Assembly: GCA_000526255.1 (NCBI GenBank)
Contig: JAFS01000002.1
Location: forward strand, 434,001 to 498,000
Reading direction: 5' to 3'
DNA from: Verrucomicrobia bacterium LP2A
GTDB lineage: Bacteria > Verrucomicrobiota > Verrucomicrobiia > Methylacidiphilales > Methylacidiphilaceae
Length of the DNA stretch: 64,000 nucleotides
Both the position numbers and the translations under genes were made by a program. Shown in pieces: positions 54,047 to 62,455 of the stretch (positions are counted from its first letter, which is position 1; the number at the start of each line of letters is the position of its first letter). The notes below the pieces were generated by a model. That model did no database searches, was not told the origin of the DNA, and worked only from the letters and a program-made list of their open reading frames with translations.

Positions 54047-54277
54047 GGGGGTGCCTTGGTCAAGTTTCTTCCGATGTCCCATGGAAAGCGTTTGACTCGC
54101 CATGGAGCGCGGTTGTCTCTATGGAGGCGCAGGGAGATCGTGCAGCATCTCCCCAAGGTAGAGGCTCGCGGGCAGGGAGAACCGGAGCGACAACCGAGCC
54201 CGTCGATCCGGACGCTTCGGAGAGGGAGGAGAGCCCGCCTCGCTTTCCGCACGCCCAGAAGATGAGGGGAGAGAGAC
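54047..54277. other. 231-base gap before ATPase-nuclease pair, nothing recognised
   Basis: Between the kinase and the AAA ATPase gene. There is no good gene (a 69-codon frame at 54056 has shadow-like Arg-rich composition). It ends with GAGGGGAGAGAGAC, a ribosome-binding site for the ATPase gene. A CCATGG...CCATGG pair occurs but makes no long repeat. The ATPase pair's promoter probably lies here. Confidence 0.5.
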
Positions 54278-55597
54278 ATGCTGAACCGCATCAAGATTCA
54301 GGGTTACAAGTCGTTGCGCGACGTCGAGGTTTCTCTGAAGCCGTTGTCCGTCCTCTTTGGGCCGAACGCCGCGGGGAAGAGCAACTTTCTGGATGCCTTG
54401 CAGCTGCTCTCCAAGATCGTATCGAGCCGAACGCTCAAAGAAGCGTTCGAGCCGCCCTATCGGGGCAAGCCGCTCGAATCCTTCTCCTTCCCTCCGAACG
54501 GCCTTAAGGACCTGCTGGAGCAAGAACAAGCGAGTTTCCGGATCGAAGCCGATTTTACCCTCTCCGATGCGGTCGTTGGTGCGGTCAACAAGCAAATCCA
54601 GGAGATGAGAAGACCTTCGGGCGGCGGCTCGTCGTCTCCCTCCTCTCCAGAACCGATCCGAGAGCCGGTCCGAGAGCGCAATCTCCGTTATTGGGTGGAA
54701 ATCGAGATGGTGCCGACATCCGGAATCTTGCGGGTAGTGGATGAATCCCTGGCCGCCTTGAACCAAAAAGGGGAGCTTGACGAGCGTCGCCATCCTTTCC
54801 TCTCACGACAAGGGGACAAGTTGCACCTGCGGCTCGAACGGCAGGCCCACCCCACCTACTTCGATCTTCATCTCGATCACAGCATCCTCTCTAGACCGCA
54901 CTACCCGCCGCACTACCCGCATCTGGTGGCGGCACGCCAGGAGCTGGAGAGTTGGCTCTTCTTCTATTTCGAACCCCGTGAGCGGATGCGCGCCACCAAC
55001 CCGGTCAAGGAGGTCCGGCACATTGGCCTCATGGGGGAGGAGCTCCCCGCCTACCTGAACACGCTGAAAGCTCTCGAACCGCGGCAATTCAACGCGGTCG
55101 AAAAGGCGTTGAAGACCATTTTGCCTCAGATCGACGGGATCGACGTGAGCGTCAATGACCTAGGAGAAGTCGAGTTGAGGCTCACGGAAGCGGGCATACC
55201 GATCCCGGCCCGCGTTCTGTCGGAAGGTACGCTGCGAATCTTGGGCATGCTCGCGCTAACCGGAGCGAAGGAGCCGCCTTCTCTGGTTGGATTCGAGGAG
55301 CCAGAAAACGGCATCCCCCCCCGACGCATCGAGCTGATTGCGGAACTCCTCAAGACCCGGGCGAGCCGTGGCCAGACCCAATATGTTGTGACCACGCATT
55401 CGCCGATCCTGCTCGACCTTATCCCGGACGACTCCCTCTTCGTCGTCCGCAGGTCGGAATCGGGCACACAAATCGAGCCTTTTGTCACCTGGGGCCCTCT
55501 GGGTGGGCGAGCCGACGTTGACAAGGCCTTGATGGATCGAAAGGAAGACCGCCTGCCGGTATCGGAACGGCTGCTCCGAGGGGACTTCGATGAGTAA
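54278..55597 (+). CDS. AAA/SMC-like ATPase, possible defence-system ATPase
   Basis: 439 residues. Walker A GPNAAGKSNFLDAL at residues 28-41 within a typical IKIQGYKSLRDVEVSL start, ABC-like signature VLSEGTLRILGMLAL, Walker B SLVGFEEPENGIPP, and H-loop TTHSPILLDLIP. This is the AAA_15/AAA_21 (RecF/OLD-like) group. It overlaps by 8 bases a small gene with TOPRIM-like residues. ATPase plus nuclease-like effector pairs of this kind are common in phage-defence systems (for example PARIS and OLD families). Confidence 0.85.
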   Translation: MLNRIKIQGYKSLRDVEVSLKPLSVLFGPNAAGKSNFLDALQLLSKIVSSRTLKEAFEPPYRGKPLESFSFPPNGLKDLLEQEQASFRIEADFTLSDAVVGAVNKQIQEMRRPSGGGSSSPSSPEPIREPVRERNLRYWVEIEMVPTSGILRVVDESLAALNQKGELDERRHPFLSRQGDKLHLRLERQAHPTYFDLHLDHSILSRPHYPPHYPHLVAARQELESWLFFYFEPRERMRATNPVKEVRHIGLMGEELPAYLNTLKALEPRQFNAVEKALKTILPQIDGIDVSVNDLGEVELRLTEAGIPIPARVLSEGTLRILGMLALTGAKEPPSLVGFEEPENGIPPRRIELIAELLKTRASRGQTQYVVTTHSPILLDLIPDDSLFVVRRSESGTQIEPFVTWGPLGGRADVDKALMDRKEDRLPVSERLLRGDFDE

Positions 55598-56183
55598 GGC
55601 GATCGCCGCCTTTGGGGAAGATCGCGCGCACCGGGAGATCGTCGGCGCCTTGATTGCGCGCGTGGCCAAGGAGCTGGGTTTATCCGTCCAGGTGGATTGG
55701 CGCAACGCCCGCCGAGGCCATGGCAAGGTCGTCAGCGAGGTCCAAGAATATTTTCGGGATCTGAGTGCGCAAGGCTCCCGTTGCGACCTGATCGTCGTTG
55801 CCACTGACGCGAACTGCAAGGGACTCAACGAGCGGGCCCAGGAGATTCCGGCGCATTCGAGCCCCGTCGCGACCGTGCTCGCGATACCTGATCCTCACGT
55901 GGAACGGTGGCTACTGCTGGATGGAGAGGCCTTCAAGAAGGTTCTCGGGAAAGGCTGCGACGCGCCGGACCAGAAGTGCGACCGCGGCCGCTACAAGCAG
56001 GCGCTGATCCGAGCGATCTTGAATGGCGGTGTGGAACCGGAGTTCGGCGGCATCGAATGGGCCCAGGCCATCATCGATGCGATGAATCTTCCGCGGGCGG
56101 CGGGAGCGGACCATTCGCTGAAGCGTTTTCTCGACGATCTGCGGAAGGCTCTGCAGGCGGTTCCTTCCGACCGAGATCCTTGA
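55590..56183 (+). CDS. TOPRIM-like small protein paired with AAA ATPase
   Basis: 197 residues. Conserved-looking acidic positions: E10 (FGEDRAHREIV), D73 (LIVVATDANCKG) and D101/E105 (IPDPHVERWLL). This spacing recalls OLD/DUF4435 TOPRIM-like nucleases (E near the N-terminus, D later), although no intact DxD is seen. Its start lies inside the ATPase gene, so expression is coupled. I cannot name the family; candidate effector of a defence system. Confidence 0.65.
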   Translation: MSKAIAAFGEDRAHREIVGALIARVAKELGLSVQVDWRNARRGHGKVVSEVQEYFRDLSAQGSRCDLIVVATDANCKGLNERAQEIPAHSSPVATVLAIPDPHVERWLLLDGEAFKKVLGKGCDAPDQKCDRGRYKQALIRAILNGGVEPEFGGIEWAQAIIDAMNLPRAAGADHSLKRFLDDLRKALQAVPSDRDP

Positions 56184-56210
56184 GGGGATGCCCCGGCTTG
56201 CGCCGGCCGC

Positions 56211-58058
56211 TCACTCGACGGTCACGCTCTTGGCCAGGTTCCGCGGCTTGTCGACGTCCCGGCCCAGAGAGACGGCGGTGTAGTAGGCCAGGAGCTGGAG
56301 GGGAATCACGGTGAGGATCGGCGCGAGAAGCTCCGAGCTTTGCGGAACGTAGAAGACGTCATCGGCCAGCTCCCGAATCCGGTCATCCCCCTCGCTTGCG
56401 ACGGCAATCACCGGTCCCCGACGGGCCTTGACCTCCGCGATATTGCTCACGTTCTTGTCGTAGACGCCGTCTTGCGGGCAGAGGAAGACGCTCGGAAGAC
56501 GCTCATCCACGAGGGCGATCACCCCATGCTTGAGCTCGGCCGCGGGATGTCCCTCGGCCCGGATGTAGGTGATCTCCTTCATCTTGAGGGCACCTTCGAG
56601 GGCGATCCCGTATTGAAACTGCCGACCCAGGAAGAGCATGGCCTCGGATTGCGCATATTTCTCCGCGATCACGCGGACCTCCTCGTGCCGCGCCAGAACG
56701 CTCGCCACTTGATCGGGAAGATTTTCGACCGCTTCGATCAGCTTCTTCCCCTGGCGGGCGGAAAGGTAGCGCAGTCGGCCGAGCAGCACGGCGAGCAACA
56801 GGAAGATCAGCACCTGGGAGGTAAAGGACTTGGTTGCCGCAACCCCGATTTCCGGGCCAGCGTGCATGTAAACCCCTCCCTCTGTTTCCCGGGCGATCGT
56901 GCTCCCGACCTGATTGCAGATGCCCAGGACACGCATGCCCTTCCGCTTGGATTCTCGCACGGCCGCCAGCGTGTCGGCCGTCTCTCCCGACTGACTGACG
57001 GCGAAGACCACCGTCTCTCCGTCGAGCGGAGCATTCCGGTAGCGGAATTCGCTCGCGTAATCGACTTCCACCGGAAGATGGGCAAGCGATTCAATCAGAT
57101 ACTCTCCCACGACCCCCGCATGACGGGCCGTGCCGCAGCCAACGATCAGAATACGCTGGATCCGCAAGAGCTGCTGCGGATTCATGTTGAGACCGCCCAG
57201 CTTGGCGGTCGCCTCCTCGAGATCGAGCCGCCCCCGCATCGCATTCCGGATGGCCTCGGGCTGGTCGAAGATCTCCTTGAGCATGTAATGTGGATAGCCG
57301 GCCAGATCGGTCTCCGCCTCCGACTTTTCGACCTCGCTGATCTCAAATCCGACCCGAGGCCGCGTGAGCGAGGAGATGTCGAATCCGTCGGGGCGAATGG
57401 CGACGACATCGCCGTCGCTCAGGTAGACGACGCGCTGGGCCTGTCCCGAGATCGCCGTGACGTCGCTGCTCAGAAAGAACTCGCCGTTACCGATGCCCAA
57501 AATCAGTGGACTGCCCCGCCGCGCTCCCACCAGGAGATTAGGGCAGTCCACATGAATGACCGCGAGGCCGTAGGTGCCGATCACCTCCGCCAGCGCCGAC
57601 CGGACCGCGTTTTCGAGCCTTTGGGGATCCGCGGAAGGCTGCCGATCGTAGGCCTCACCGATGAGATGCGCGAGAACCTCGGTGTCCGTTTCCGATTCGA
57701 AGCGGTGGCCAGAATCGGATAGCCTTTCCTTCAAAAGTTGGTAATTTTCAATCACTCCGTTATGGACGATGGCAAGCCGGCGCGACTGATCGAGATGAGG
57801 ATGGGCATTAGCGTCGCTCGGGACCCCATGAGTGGCCCAGCGCGTATGGCTCACTCCGATCTTTCCTGGAAGGCCCTGTTTCTGAAGGGCGAGCTCGAGT
57901 TCGGAGATCCTGCCCTTGCGCTTGACCAAACCCAGGTGGCCGTCTTCGAGGATGGCGATGCCGCTCGAATCGTATCCCCTGTACTCGAGCCGGCGCAGTC
58001 CGTTGAGCAAAAGCGGCTGCGCTTCCTTTTGTCCGAGATAGCCCACAATTCCGCACAT
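56211..58058 (-). CDS. glmS: Glutamine-fructose-6-phosphate aminotransferase (isomerising)
   Basis: 615 residues; the first step of amino-sugar and cell-wall precursor synthesis. The N-terminal nucleophile follows Met in MCGIVGYLGQKEAQPLLL, so the start at 58058 is fixed by the catalytic Cys2 (an upstream frame extension would bury it). GATase motifs NAHPHLDQ and the two SIS domains (FAVSQSGETADTLAAV, AEGHPAAELKHGVIAL) follow, ending AKSVTVE, the canonical C-terminus. I see no glmS-ribozyme-like structure in the short upstream gap. Confidence 0.97.
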   Translation of the reverse strand: MCGIVGYLGQKEAQPLLLNGLRRLEYRGYDSSGIAILEDGHLGLVKRKGRISELELALQKQGLPGKIGVSHTRWATHGVPSDANAHPHLDQSRRLAIVHNGVIENYQLLKERLSDSGHRFESETDTEVLAHLIGEAYDRQPSADPQRLENAVRSALAEVIGTYGLAVIHVDCPNLLVGARRGSPLILGIGNGEFFLSSDVTAISGQAQRVVYLSDGDVVAIRPDGFDISSLTRPRVGFEISEVEKSEAETDLAGYPHYMLKEIFDQPEAIRNAMRGRLDLEEATAKLGGLNMNPQQLLRIQRILIVGCGTARHAGVVGEYLIESLAHLPVEVDYASEFRYRNAPLDGETVVFAVSQSGETADTLAAVRESKRKGMRVLGICNQVGSTIARETEGGVYMHAGPEIGVAATKSFTSQVLIFLLLAVLLGRLRYLSARQGKKLIEAVENLPDQVASVLARHEEVRVIAEKYAQSEAMLFLGRQFQYGIALEGALKMKEITYIRAEGHPAAELKHGVIALVDERLPSVFLCPQDGVYDKNVSNIAEVKARRGPVIAVASEGDDRIRELADDVFYVPQSSELLAPILTVIPLQLLAYYTAVSLGRDVDKPRNLAKSVTVE

Positions 58059-58104
58059 ATTGGTTTCGATCATTATTCTTCGCGAATGACCCCCGTCAAT
58101 TCCC

Positions 58105-59412
58105 ATGACTCGCTGGAACGGCGCTAACTATTCTCCTTTCGATGTCATTACCGTGATTCTGGGCGGAGGCGCCGGCACGCGCCTCTTCCCCCTCACCAAG
58201 GAACGGGCGAAGCCCGCAGTTCCCCTGGCCGGAAAATATCGGCTCGTCGACATCCCCATCAGCCTGGCGATCCACTCGGACCTCAAGCGAATCTTCATCC
58301 TGACCCAATTCCAGAGCTCCTCGCTGCACCGACATATCCAGCAGAGCTACCGGTTCGACGACTACTCCCAGGGATTCGTCGAACTGCTGGCCGCACAGCA
58401 GACCATGAAGGGCGCGTACTGGTACCAGGGCACCGCCGACGCGGTAAGGCAGAACCTGAGCCATTTCACGAGCCATCCGCACGAGCTGATCCTCATCCTG
58501 GCGGGCGATCAGCTCTATCGGATGGACTTCCGGGCATTGATCGAGCAGCACGTGGCGAGCTGCGCGGATCTGACCGTAGCCGTGACTCCGGTCACTCAAA
58601 GCCGCGTCAGCGGTTTCGGGATCGTTCAAGTCACCGAGGAACGTCGGATTGCTTCTTTCGTCGAGAAGCCGAAGGATCCCTCGCTTCTGACGAAATTGGC
58701 GATCCGCGATCCGTTCACCTCCTTGCTTCGCCTTCCCGCCAAGGAACCCCAATATTGGGCCTCCACCGGGATCTATCTGTTCAACCGGAAGGTTCTGACC
58801 AACGCCTTGACGGGCGGAGAGCCAGATTTCGGCAAAGACGTCATCCCGCGGCTGATCCCGAGCCACAGGGTTTTCGCCTACGTCCACTCGGGATATTGGG
58901 AAGACATCGGCACCATTCGCGCTTTTTACGAAGCGAACCTCGATCTGTGCGAGGCCCATCCGAAGTTCGATTTCTACGACAGCCGACTCCCGATCTACAC
59001 AAGGGCTCGCTACCTTCCTAGCTCGAAGGTCTCCCGCGCGGAGATTTCCGGTTCGCTCATCGCCGAGGGCAGCGTCATCTCGGACGCAAAAATCGAGCAT
59101 TCGCTCATCGGCATCCGAAGCATTGTGCTCCCTGGGGCGACAATCAAGGACACCCTGCTCTTGGGCAACGACCTCTACGAGACGGATTCGCAGGCTCTGG
59201 GGGCGGAAGGACGCGGCCTCCCCCGGATTGGCATCGGCCGGAACAGCTTCCTGGAAGGAACGATCGTCGACAAGAACAGCCGCGTGGGCAATAACGTGCA
59301 GATCTCCCCCAAAGGGAAGCCCGCGAACATGGATGGAGATTGCTTCTTCATCCGAGATGGACTGGTCATCATCCCTCGCGGGGGGGTCGTACCGCATGGA
59401 ACGATAATCTGA
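58105..59412 (+). CDS. glgC: Glucose-1-phosphate adenylyltransferase
   Basis: 435 residues; makes ADP-glucose for glycogen. N-terminal GGGAGTRLFPLTKERAKPA motif, then YRLVDIPISLAIHS, GTADAVRQNLSHF, a catalytic LAGDQLYRMDFR, SGFGIVQV, FVEKPKDP, and a left-handed beta-helix C-terminus (RAEISGSLIAEGSVISDAKI). Divergent from glmS with only 46 bases between starts; no strong ribosome-binding site precedes the ATG. No other glycogen gene is near. Confidence 0.96.
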   Translation: MTRWNGANYSPFDVITVILGGGAGTRLFPLTKERAKPAVPLAGKYRLVDIPISLAIHSDLKRIFILTQFQSSSLHRHIQQSYRFDDYSQGFVELLAAQQTMKGAYWYQGTADAVRQNLSHFTSHPHELILILAGDQLYRMDFRALIEQHVASCADLTVAVTPVTQSRVSGFGIVQVTEERRIASFVEKPKDPSLLTKLAIRDPFTSLLRLPAKEPQYWASTGIYLFNRKVLTNALTGGEPDFGKDVIPRLIPSHRVFAYVHSGYWEDIGTIRAFYEANLDLCEAHPKFDFYDSRLPIYTRARYLPSSKVSRAEISGSLIAEGSVISDAKIEHSLIGIRSIVLPGATIKDTLLLGNDLYETDSQALGAEGRGLPRIGIGRNSFLEGTIVDKNSRVGNNVQISPKGKPANMDGDCFFIRDGLVIIPRGGVVPHGTII

Positions 59413-59511
59413 AAAAGCAGGCGTTCGTTTTCCCCGTGTGAGCGAAACGCTCTCTTCTTCGATTCGGGACAAGGGAAACTTTTGCTTTGCGTGAACCTTT
59501 TTTCTCGACAA

Positions 59512-60504
59512 ATGATCTGCATGCCCACTTCCGAGCGTAGGCACCGCAGGCAGGCGATCCAATGCCGCTGTGCGGGCACCTGCTACCCAGCAGACGGGCG
59601 AAGGGCGCTCTCCTATTTCCGTTCGTTCTTTGCCGAGCCAGGTGTGCCTCCTTTGCCTCCACCTTCTGCTCAAGGCCCAACCGATCTTCTCGGCATTCTC
59701 TCTCCTCATATCGATTTCCGCGTCAGCCCGAAGGCGTATGCCCACGCCTTTGCACCGCTGGCGAACGCTCCGGAAGCGGAGGTCTACCTCATCCTGGGCG
59801 TAGGACACCGCTCGAGACTCGAATGGAGCGTCGACGATCGGGATCTGGTCACCCCACTCGGCCGTGCCCTCTGCGAGATCGAGTGGATCGAATGGCTGCG
59901 ACACCAGGTCGAATTTCCCTGCGAGGATACGGAGGCGCACGATGGCGAACATTCGATCGAGTTTCCCGTCGTGCTCTTGCAAGCGTTGCGCGCCTTCCGG
60001 GGGAGCGATCGCCCGGTCCGCTTTCTTCCCCTTCTTTGCGGCGGCCTCTCCGATTCGGTGGGCCAGGGGAGAGCTCCGTCCGCAGACTCGTCGTTCGAAC
60101 GGATCGCGACAGCCCTGCATTCCCTGCGCCGGGCTTATGGAGAGCGCATGCAGTTGATCGTCAGCATCGATGGGTGCCACATGGGCCCGCGCTTCGGTCA
60201 TCCCTTCATGATCACCCCGCTTCTCTTAAAGGAGACCCGACTTTGGGAGGAGGAGCTTTGGCAAACTGTGGAACGTCGGGATCTGTCCGCTTTTTTTGCC
60301 CACCTTGGGCGCGAAGGCAATCTACGCTACTTTGATGGAGTCGGCGCTCTCGCCCTGCTCCTTCGCATCACCGACACGGACGCAGGGCTGGAACGCACCT
60401 ATTATGAACAATGGTTTGAAGATTCGGATCGATCGGTGGTCACCTTCACAAGCGGCCTGTTGCGGCGGGCCGAAAGACGAGCGAACGGCGGAGGAGCGGC
60501 ATGA
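59512..60504 (+). CDS. MEMO1-family protein (AmmeMemoRadiSam system B type)
   Basis: 330 residues if the start at 59512 is right; ATG 59521 and TTG 59482 are also possible and none has a strong ribosome-binding site. It contains the MEMO pattern: CAGTCYPADGRRALS near the N-terminus, GILSPHIDFRVSPKAYAHAF, LILGVGHRS, DGEHSIEFPVVLLQAL, and VSIDGCHMGPRFG. These His/Cys residues bind metal in the dioxygenase-like fold. It is coupled to gltX (ATGA overlap). The AMMECR1 and radical SAM partners of this system are not in the window. Confidence 0.88.
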   Translation: MICMPTSERRHRRQAIQCRCAGTCYPADGRRALSYFRSFFAEPGVPPLPPPSAQGPTDLLGILSPHIDFRVSPKAYAHAFAPLANAPEAEVYLILGVGHRSRLEWSVDDRDLVTPLGRALCEIEWIEWLRHQVEFPCEDTEAHDGEHSIEFPVVLLQALRAFRGSDRPVRFLPLLCGGLSDSVGQGRAPSADSSFERIATALHSLRRAYGERMQLIVSIDGCHMGPRFGHPFMITPLLLKETRLWEEELWQTVERRDLSAFFAHLGREGNLRYFDGVGALALLLRITDTDAGLERTYYEQWFEDSDRSVVTFTSGLLRRAERRANGGGAA

Positions 60505-61832
60505 ATAGCGTTCGCGTCCGTTTCGCCCCTTCCCCTACTGGCTACCTTCATGTCGGCGGGGCGCGTACCGCCCTCTTCAACTGGCTCTACGCCCGCCACA
60601 CGAAAGGAACGTTCGTCCTGCGGATCGAGGATACCGATCGGGCACGAAACAGTGCGGAGGCGGTGCGCGTCATCTTCGATGGGCTGCAGTGGCTCGGGCT
60701 CGACTGGGACGAAGGGCCGCTGCCCGATGGGAGCGTGCGCGGCGACCGAGGCCCTTATTTTCAAAGCGAGCGAAGCGGCATCTACGATCGGGCGCTGCGG
60801 CTTCTTCTCGATCGCAATCAAGCGTACGAAAGCGACGGGGCGATCCGCTTCCGGATGCCACGCAAGAAGATCGTCGTCGAGGACCTGATCTGCGGGGAAG
60901 TCGGCTTCGACTGCACCCTCGAGCAGGATTTCGTGATTCAACGAAAGGACGGATCTCCGGTATTCCATCTCGTGAACGTCGTCGACGATCTGGAAATGGG
61001 CATCAGCCATGTCATCCGCGGCGAAGACCATCTCTCGAATACGCCCAAGCATCTGGCGATCGCCGCCGCCTTGGGCGGGACGGCACCTCGCTATGCCCAC
61101 ATTCCGCTCATCTTGAATCGGAGCGGATCGAAGATGAGCAAGCGGGATGTCGGGGCTTCCCTTACCGAGTATCAAGACGGCGGCTATCTCCCGCAGGCGG
61201 TTCGCAACTACCTCTGCCTCCTCGGGTGGTCGCTCCGAGAGAATCGCGAGCTCTTTCCGATCGAGGAGGCGTTGGAGAGATTCGAGCTCGGCCAGATTCA
61301 CCGGAGCAACGCCCGCTTCGACGCAGACAAGCTCCTCTGGATGAACGGGAGCTACTTGCGAAGCCTGAACCCTCACGAGATCCTGCCCCATGCAGAGAGG
61401 TGGCTCGAGAGCGCCGGGTACCCAACCGGGAAATGGGCACCGGGCTACATCCAAGAAGTCGTCCTCTTGGTCAAGGAGAAGGTGAAGACGGGGAAGGAGC
61501 TCGTCGAATGGGCCCGCCCGTTTCTCGAGGAAGAGGTCCGTTTCGAATCGAGTGCCGTCAAGCGGTTCTTGAACCCGGACGGCATCCGGGCGCTCCGAGA
61601 GCTCCTGGCCGATCTCTCGGATGCACCCGAATACACCTCCTCCGCGCTCGAAGCTCGTTTTCACAGTCTCGCCCAGGTGCATGGAACCAGCGTTCGGACC
61701 TATGTCCATCCCACGCGCGTCGCCACGACGGGACGCGAAGTAGGCCCGAGCCTCTATCCTACCCTGACGATCCTCGGCAAAGATCGGGTTCTTCAGCGCC
61801 TCCGCAGGGCGATCGAGACCTTTGCCTCATGA
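60501..61832 (+). CDS. gltX: Glutamyl-tRNA synthetase
   Basis: 443 residues, class I. The HIGH-equivalent motif is in APSPTGYLHVGGARTALFNW and KMSKS is NRSGSKMSKRDVGA. The insert VIRGEDHLSNTPKHL and CLLGWSLRENRELF are typical. It is somewhat shorter than E. coli GltX (471), with a compact anticodon-binding end. Whether it charges only tRNA-Glu or also tRNA-Gln is not evident from sequence. pgsA starts within its stop codon. Confidence 0.96.
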   Translation: MNSVRVRFAPSPTGYLHVGGARTALFNWLYARHTKGTFVLRIEDTDRARNSAEAVRVIFDGLQWLGLDWDEGPLPDGSVRGDRGPYFQSERSGIYDRALRLLLDRNQAYESDGAIRFRMPRKKIVVEDLICGEVGFDCTLEQDFVIQRKDGSPVFHLVNVVDDLEMGISHVIRGEDHLSNTPKHLAIAAALGGTAPRYAHIPLILNRSGSKMSKRDVGASLTEYQDGGYLPQAVRNYLCLLGWSLRENRELFPIEEALERFELGQIHRSNARFDADKLLWMNGSYLRSLNPHEILPHAERWLESAGYPTGKWAPGYIQEVVLLVKEKVKTGKELVEWARPFLEEEVRFESSAVKRFLNPDGIRALRELLADLSDAPEYTSSALEARFHSLAQVHGTSVRTYVHPTRVATTGREVGPSLYPTLTILGKDRVLQRLRRAIETFAS

Positions 61833-62443
61833 CATGGGCCAATCGAATCACCGTCTTGCGCATGCTCTGCGTCCCGGCGATGGCCGTGATTCTCTGGCAG
61901 TACGGCAAGAGCCAAACGGCCGGATCGGCTGACGAGCGCCTTCGGATCGCAGGCTTCTCCCTCTTTCTGGCCGCAGCGCTGAGCGACGCCCTCGACGGAT
62001 TCATCGCCAGGCACTGGAGGCAACAAAGCCGCTTGGGAAGGGTACTCGACCCGCTGGCGGACAAGCTTCTCCTGCTTGTCGCCCTCCTCTGCGTGACTAC
62101 CCTTCCTTCTCCCCGGTCAGCGCCTCTTCCGCTCTGGCTCCTCGTCCTGGTGCTGAGCCGGGACAGCCTCCTGCTCGGGGGAATCGCCTTTCTGCGCCTC
62201 CTCAAGAGAGAGGTGCCCATCCATCCCCATTGGACGGGCAAGACCGCCACGTTCTTCGCTTTCCTTACCGTGGCCGCGGCTCTCCTGAAGCTTTCCTGGG
62301 CGATAGGCTCTTGTTGGATCGCGGCCGGCTTCCTGATCGCATCGGCCGGAGTTTACTTCTCGACCGGGTTGCGCATCCTGGGCCAAAGCGGCTGCTGCTT
62401 TCCTCTCCCTTCCTCGCGAAGCGGAAGCACCAGCCTTCGGTAG
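61829..62443 (+). CDS. pgsA: CDP-diacylglycerol--glycerol-3-phosphate 3-phosphatidyltransferase
   Basis: 204 residues from the ATG at 61829 (MTWANRITVLRMLCVPAMAV). The CDP-alcohol phosphotransferase signature is complete: SDALDGFIARHWRQ...GRVLDPLADK (quoted in parts), with all key Asp and Gly. Five or six membrane helices. Makes phosphatidylglycerol phosphate. The C-terminal tail is Ser/Arg-rich. It sits between gltX and der, both overlapping or nearly abutting. Confidence 0.94.
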   Translation: MTWANRITVLRMLCVPAMAVILWQYGKSQTAGSADERLRIAGFSLFLAAALSDALDGFIARHWRQQSRLGRVLDPLADKLLLLVALLCVTTLPSPRSAPLPLWLLVLVLSRDSLLLGGIAFLRLLKREVPIHPHWTGKTATFFAFLTVAAALLKLSWAIGSCWIAAGFLIASAGVYFSTGLRILGQSGCCFPLPSSRSGSTSLR

Positions 62444-62455
62444 CCGGATTGGCCT

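Noticed and set aside
54056-54265. 69-codon frame in the gap before the AAA ATPase gene
   Set aside because: Arg-rich shadow-like composition and no recognisable motif; it would leave no promoter space for the ATPase gene.
58059-58104. glmS ribozyme upstream of glmS
   Set aside because: The gap between glmS and glgC is only about 46 bases, too short for the ribozyme and its pairing.
59413-59450. Terminator after glgC (GCGTTCG/CGAAACGC)
   Set aside because: The stem is imperfect, its loop is long and there is no T-run; support too weak to list as a feature.
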